8,927 bases of DNA, taken from NCBI GenBank assembly GCA_021808185.1, contig JAKBCB010000126.1, positions 1 through 8,927 on the forward strand, given 5' to 3'. This document shows, piece after piece, positions 5,865 through 8,927 of this stretch (position 1 is the first letter of the stretch; each line of letters opens with the position of its first letter). This stretch comes from Pseudomonadota bacterium. GTDB lineage: Bacteria > Pseudomonadota > Alphaproteobacteria > Acetobacterales > Acetobacteraceae. Both the position numbers and the translations under genes were made by a program. The notes under the pieces are model-generated. The model did not search any database, was not told where the DNA came from, and saw only the letters and a list, made by a program, of their open reading frames with translations.

Positions 5865-8750
5865 ATGGCACTGCCACACAAAGCGGTTGAGGGGGAGCCG
5901 GTCGCGCCTCATGACGTCCCTGATGCCTGGGGAACCAGCCACGCCGTGGCATTTGCGCTGGTCAGGCGCCTCGACCCGACCAGCCGTCGGCTGCTGCGCC
6001 ATTTGCTGGCCAAGCGGGCGGCCGTGAAGGTCAGCGTGCCGCACCAGGACACGGCGAGGCGGTCGAACACGATTTTTGTGATCCCACCGAAGCGCGGCCT
6101 GTCGGTCAACCCTGGCAAATCGCGAATACCACCGATCTCGCCCGACCGCCCGGCACGCCCACCCCCCGGCAGCGCGAAATGGATGGAAAATCCTCGCGCA
6201 TATGCCAAGGCGCTGATCGACACCGTGGACAACCCGCTGGCGGTGTTCGACGAAGATCTGACTTTGTTGGCGGCCAACGCCCCGTTTTACGCGGCCCTCG
6301 GCGTAACGACGGACGTAGCCGACAGGCAGAGGTTCGAACGACTGCCCCTTGGGCTTGCGACGCACAAGAAGGTGCACGGCTTGCTGATACGGTTGTTGCG
6401 CCAGCCGCCGTCCGGCAGTGCCCCGGAAATCGATGTCGAGGACATGAGTACCGGCTACCGCGTATGGTCGGCGCGCGCCCAGCATACCCGCCCAATATCC
6501 GGTCAACCGTCCTTGATCCTGCTCGCGCTGCGCGATGTCACCAACGAGCGATGTATCGCGCGTCAACAGTTGCAGATGATGATCAATGCCGTTCCGGGCG
6601 CGACGATCGCCGTGGATTCCGAAGGGCGTATCCGCTTCGTCAGTCCCCGGGTGGAGGCCGTGTTCGGCTACCGTGCCGAAGAACTGATAGGGGCCACCAT
6701 CGACCGGCTGCTCCCCAATCCGGAGCGCGAGCGCCACGGCCAGGCCCATGCCGCTTTTGTCGCACGGCCCGAGAGCCGGCCGATGGCGCCGGAAGGCGAA
6801 GTCGTTGGCCTGACACGGGATGGACGGGAAATACCGCTCGATATCACCCTCACGCCGGTGCCGACTCCGGACGGGCTGCTGGTGCTGGCGGCCATCCATG
6901 ACCTGCGGCGGCAGAAGCGCGACGAGGCGAGGCTGCGCGAGGCGATCGCCGCGGCCGACCGCGCCAACCACTCGAAGTCGCGCTTCCTCGCGGCGGCCAG
7001 CCACGACCTGCGCCAGCCGCTGCAAACCATTGTGCTGCTGCTCGGTGTGCTGCTCAAGCGCGCGGCCGATCTGGAAGCGCGCACCATCGTCGGCAAGCTG
7101 GAGGACGCGGTCTCCGGCATGAGCGGTGTGCTGGACACCCTGCTGGACATCAACCTGATCGAGAACGGCAGTATCGTTCCCGACATTACCGAGTTTCCGA
7201 TCTCCGACCTTCTGGCCCGTGCCGCCGATACGTTCGGCCCGCTCTCGGCCGCGAAGGGGTTGACGCTGCGGGTGGTGCAGTCGTCCTGCCTGATCCGCAG
7301 CGACCGCCGGCTGCTGGAGCGGATGCTCGGCAACCTGCTGTCGAATGCCATCAAATACACGGATCAGGGCCGCGTCCTTCTCGGCTGCCGCCGGCGGGGC
7401 AATCGGCTCGCGGTGGAAGTGTGGGATACCGGCCTGGGCATCCCCGCCGAGAGCCTCGATGCCGTATTCGAGGAGTTCCACCGCCTCGATCCCGGCGATG
7501 CCACCCGCTTCGGGCTCGGCATCGGGCTGTATGTCGTGCGCCGCTTCGCCGAACTCCTCGCCCATCCGGTCGAGGTCCGCTCGCAGCCCGGCGAGGGCAC
7601 CGTGTTCGCCCTGCTGGTGCCGGCCTGCCGGCCGCCATCGCCGTGGCGGGCGCTCACCAGCGCCGCCGCCGCGCAGACGGGCCGGCCGGCGCCATTGGTT
7701 CTGCTGATCGAGGACGACCCGGTGCAGCTCGACACGCTGCGGTTGCTGTTGGAACTCGAAGGCTATCGCGTGCTGTCGGCCCGCACGGGCGCCGAGGCGT
7801 TGGCCATGGCGCGCAGGGACCGGGATGAAAGCCCGTCCCTCGTGGTCGCCGACCACAATCTGCACGGCAGCGTCAGCGGCTTGCAGGTGATCGACCAGCT
7901 CAGCCGGGAATATGGCCGTCGTGTGCCCGCGCTGATCGTCAGTGGCGACAAGACCGCCGAGGCATTGCGGCTGTTCGCCGATAGCGGCCATAGGTTCATC
8001 GGCAAGCCGGTGAAGGCATACGAACTGCTGGCCGCCGTCAGCGAACTGGCACAGGCGCAGCAGTCGGGCGGGCCGTCGCGTCACGCGCGCCATCTGGCCA
8101 TGACCATGCAGCCGGCCAGCACGTCGGGCGCCCTGATCGGCGTGATCGACGATGATACCGGCGTGCGCGACGCGGTGCGCATGATCCTGGAGGCGGATGG
8201 GCGAACAGTAGCGACCTATGCGTCCGGCGAGGCTTTCTTTAGCGATCCGACGCACCACACGCACCGCTGCCTGATCGTGGACGTGGGGCTGCCGGGCATG
8301 GATGGACTCGCGTTGCAGGGGCGGCTGCGCGCCGTTCATGCCGAGGTCCCGATCATTTTCATGTCGGGCAGCGACGACCTGCCGCACGCCGTGCAGGCGA
8401 TGCGCGATGGCGCCGCCGACTTCCTGCAGAAGCCGATCCGCCCGCGCGATCTATGCGCCAGCGTCGCGCGCGCGCTGATCGGCTTCGAGCAGGCGGCGCG
8501 CGATCATGTCGCGCACCAGGAAATCGACAAGCGCCTGGCCACCCTGACCGAGCGAGAGCGCCAGGTGATGGGCCGCATCGTGACGGGCGCGGCCAACAAG
8601 GTCATAGCGGCCGATCTCGGCATCAGCCAGCGCACGGTGGAGCATCATCGGCAGAGCGTGATGCGCAAGACCGCCAGCAGGTCGCTGGCAGCTCTCGTGC
8701 GGATGGTCGGCTCGCGCGAGGGTCCGGCGGCCCCCTCGGCGGCAACGTAA
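5865..8750 (+). CDS. PAS-PAS hybrid histidine kinase fused to a FixJ-type response regulator
   Basis: A single 961-residue chain carries a whole signalling route. Residues 1-106 match nothing I recognise. PAS1 spans about 107-225 (DNPLAVFDEDL...AANAPFYAAL) and PAS2 about 236-345 (GRIRFVSPRVEAVFGYRAEE...RDGREIPLDI), with a charged helical linker to 372. The kinase core has phospho-acceptor H380 in ASHDLRQPLQT, N box NLLSNAIKYT (N490, N494), G1 DTGLGIP (D521) and G2 FGLGIGL (549-555). Receiver 1 (about 610-727) has E616/D617/D618, phospho-acceptor D663 and K714. Receiver 2 (about 757-870) has D762-D764, D806 (DVGLPGMDG) and K856. A LuxR/FixJ helix-turn-helix runs from L894 (LTERERQVM...SQRTVEHHRQSVMRK). 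No membrane segment or signal peptide is seen, so the protein should be cytosolic. The ATG at 5865 has only a weak GGGG upstream; M107 (6183) is the alternative start. Signal and target genes are unknown, though the divergent repeat-protein gene is a natural candidate. Confidence 0.92.
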   Translation: MALPHKAVEGEPVAPHDVPDAWGTSHAVAFALVRRLDPTSRRLLRHLLAKRAAVKVSVPHQDTARRSNTIFVIPPKRGLSVNPGKSRIPPISPDRPARPPPGSAKWMENPRAYAKALIDTVDNPLAVFDEDLTLLAANAPFYAALGVTTDVADRQRFERLPLGLATHKKVHGLLIRLLRQPPSGSAPEIDVEDMSTGYRVWSARAQHTRPISGQPSLILLALRDVTNERCIARQQLQMMINAVPGATIAVDSEGRIRFVSPRVEAVFGYRAEELIGATIDRLLPNPERERHGQAHAAFVARPESRPMAPEGEVVGLTRDGREIPLDITLTPVPTPDGLLVLAAIHDLRRQKRDEARLREAIAAADRANHSKSRFLAAASHDLRQPLQTIVLLLGVLLKRAADLEARTIVGKLEDAVSGMSGVLDTLLDINLIENGSIVPDITEFPISDLLARAADTFGPLSAAKGLTLRVVQSSCLIRSDRRLLERMLGNLLSNAIKYTDQGRVLLGCRRRGNRLAVEVWDTGLGIPAESLDAVFEEFHRLDPGDATRFGLGIGLYVVRRFAELLAHPVEVRSQPGEGTVFALLVPACRPPSPWRALTSAAAAQTGRPAPLVLLIEDDPVQLDTLRLLLELEGYRVLSARTGAEALAMARRDRDESPSLVVADHNLHGSVSGLQVIDQLSREYGRRVPALIVSGDKTAEALRLFADSGHRFIGKPVKAYELLAAVSELAQAQQSGGPSRHARHLAMTMQPASTSGALIGVIDDDTGVRDAVRMILEADGRTVATYASGEAFFSDPTHHTHRCLIVDVGLPGMDGLALQGRLRAVHAEVPIIFMSGSDDLPHAVQAMRDGAADFLQKPIRPRDLCASVARALIGFEQAARDHVAHQEIDKRLATLTERERQVMGRIVTGAANKVIAADLGISQRTVEHHRQSVMRKTASRSLAALVRMVGSREGPAAPSAAT

Positions 8751-8761
8751 CCAATCTGACG

Positions 8762-8797
8762 CGGCCACCGCGCCGACATGCACAACGCCGGTGGCCG
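8762..8797 (+). terminator. Hairpin just after the sensor kinase stop
   Basis: CGGCCACCG (8762-8770) and CGGTGGCCG (8789-8797) pair perfectly over 9 bp around an 18-nt loop, beginning 11 nt after the stop codon. No T run follows directly. It may protect the 3' end or act together with the next hairpin. Confidence 0.4.
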
Positions 8798-8803
8798 AGG
8801 ATT

Positions 8804-8818
8804 CCAGGGAATCCCTGG
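8804..8818 (+). terminator. Small hairpin followed by TTT
   Basis: CCAGGG (8804-8809) and CCCTGG (8813-8818) form a 6-bp stem with an AAT loop, followed by TTT. This is a weak intrinsic terminator for the plus-strand kinase gene, placed just before the 3' end of the convergent tRNA-Lys. Confidence 0.45.
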
Positions 8819-8823
8819 TTTCA

Positions 8824-8899
8824 TGGTGAGCCCGGTGGGACTCGAACCCACGGCCCCAAGATTAAAAGTCTCGTGCTCTACCAACTGAGCTACGGGCTC
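8824..8899 (-). tRNA. tRNA-Lys (TTT), CCA encoded
   Basis: On the minus strand the 5' arm GAGCCCG (8893-8899) pairs with CGGGCTC (8828-8834) over 7 bp. The D region reads TAGCTCAGTTGGTAGAGC, and the anticodon loop CTTTTAA has anticodon TTT at 8864-8866. The T arm contains GGTTCGAGTCC. The discriminator is A and CCA is encoded at 8824-8826. These are the usual features of bacterial tRNA-Lys. Its promoter lies at or beyond the window edge, since only 28 bp remain to the right. It converges on the sensor kinase gene. Confidence 0.96.
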
Positions 8900-8927
8900 A
8901 TCCCGATGCGCCGGCACGCGGCGCGTC

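Noticed and set aside
5656..5952. Minus-strand 98-codon frame spanning the divergent spacer and the kinase start
   Set aside because: It has no ribosome binding site and no recognisable motif, and it overlaps the promoter-like boxes and the kinase N terminus. I could not support it as a gene.
5835..8387. Minus-strand open frame of 850 codons opposite the sensor kinase
   Set aside because: It is the antisense of a gene whose domains and catalytic residues are all recognisable. The antisense translation is rich in His/Arg/Gln with no domain pattern, typical of high-GC shadows.

Overview
The window reads as chromosomal DNA from a high-GC alphaproteobacterium, most likely in the Rhodospirillales/Acetobacteraceae. 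The evidence is the block, on the minus strand from right to left, of an isoaspartate methyltransferase-like gene, tolC, a popZ/DUF2497 gene and valS, an order I know from alphaproteobacteria, together with a FixJ-type regulator domain. The family assignment is inferred from sequence character only.

Layout: positions 1-57 hold the first 19 codons of valS (minus strand). Next come popZ (160-753), tolC (785-2179) and the pcm-like gene (2324-2989), all on the minus strand and probably transcribed leftward from a sigma70-like promoter at 3031-3060. A divergent tRNA-Cys(GCA) follows on the plus strand (3150-3223) with its own promoter-like boxes. It converges on a 695-residue, Gly/Asn-rich, RTX-like beta-roll protein encoded on the minus strand (3451-5538), with a perfect 12-bp hairpin between the two. 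A 326-bp, comparatively AT-rich divergent spacer (5539-5864) then leads to a 961-residue plus-strand protein (5865-8750). That protein joins two PAS domains, a histidine kinase, two receiver domains and a LuxR/FixJ-type DNA-binding domain in one chain. Two hairpins and a minus-strand tRNA-Lys(TTT, 8824-8899) close the window.

How the genes may work together: the left block is housekeeping (cell-pole organisation, outer-membrane export channel, protein repair-like enzyme, tRNA charging). The right block is accessory. A cytosolic sensor kinase fused to its own transcription-factor output is transcribed divergently from a probable type I-secreted repeat protein, and the shared spacer contains a 7-bp inverted repeat that could be an operator. 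The regulatory link is a hypothesis from layout only. No ABC exporter or membrane-fusion protein for type I secretion is visible here. The least ordinary items are the single-chain kinase/FixJ fusion and the repeat protein, whose turn motif changes from Asn-type to Asp-type along its length.
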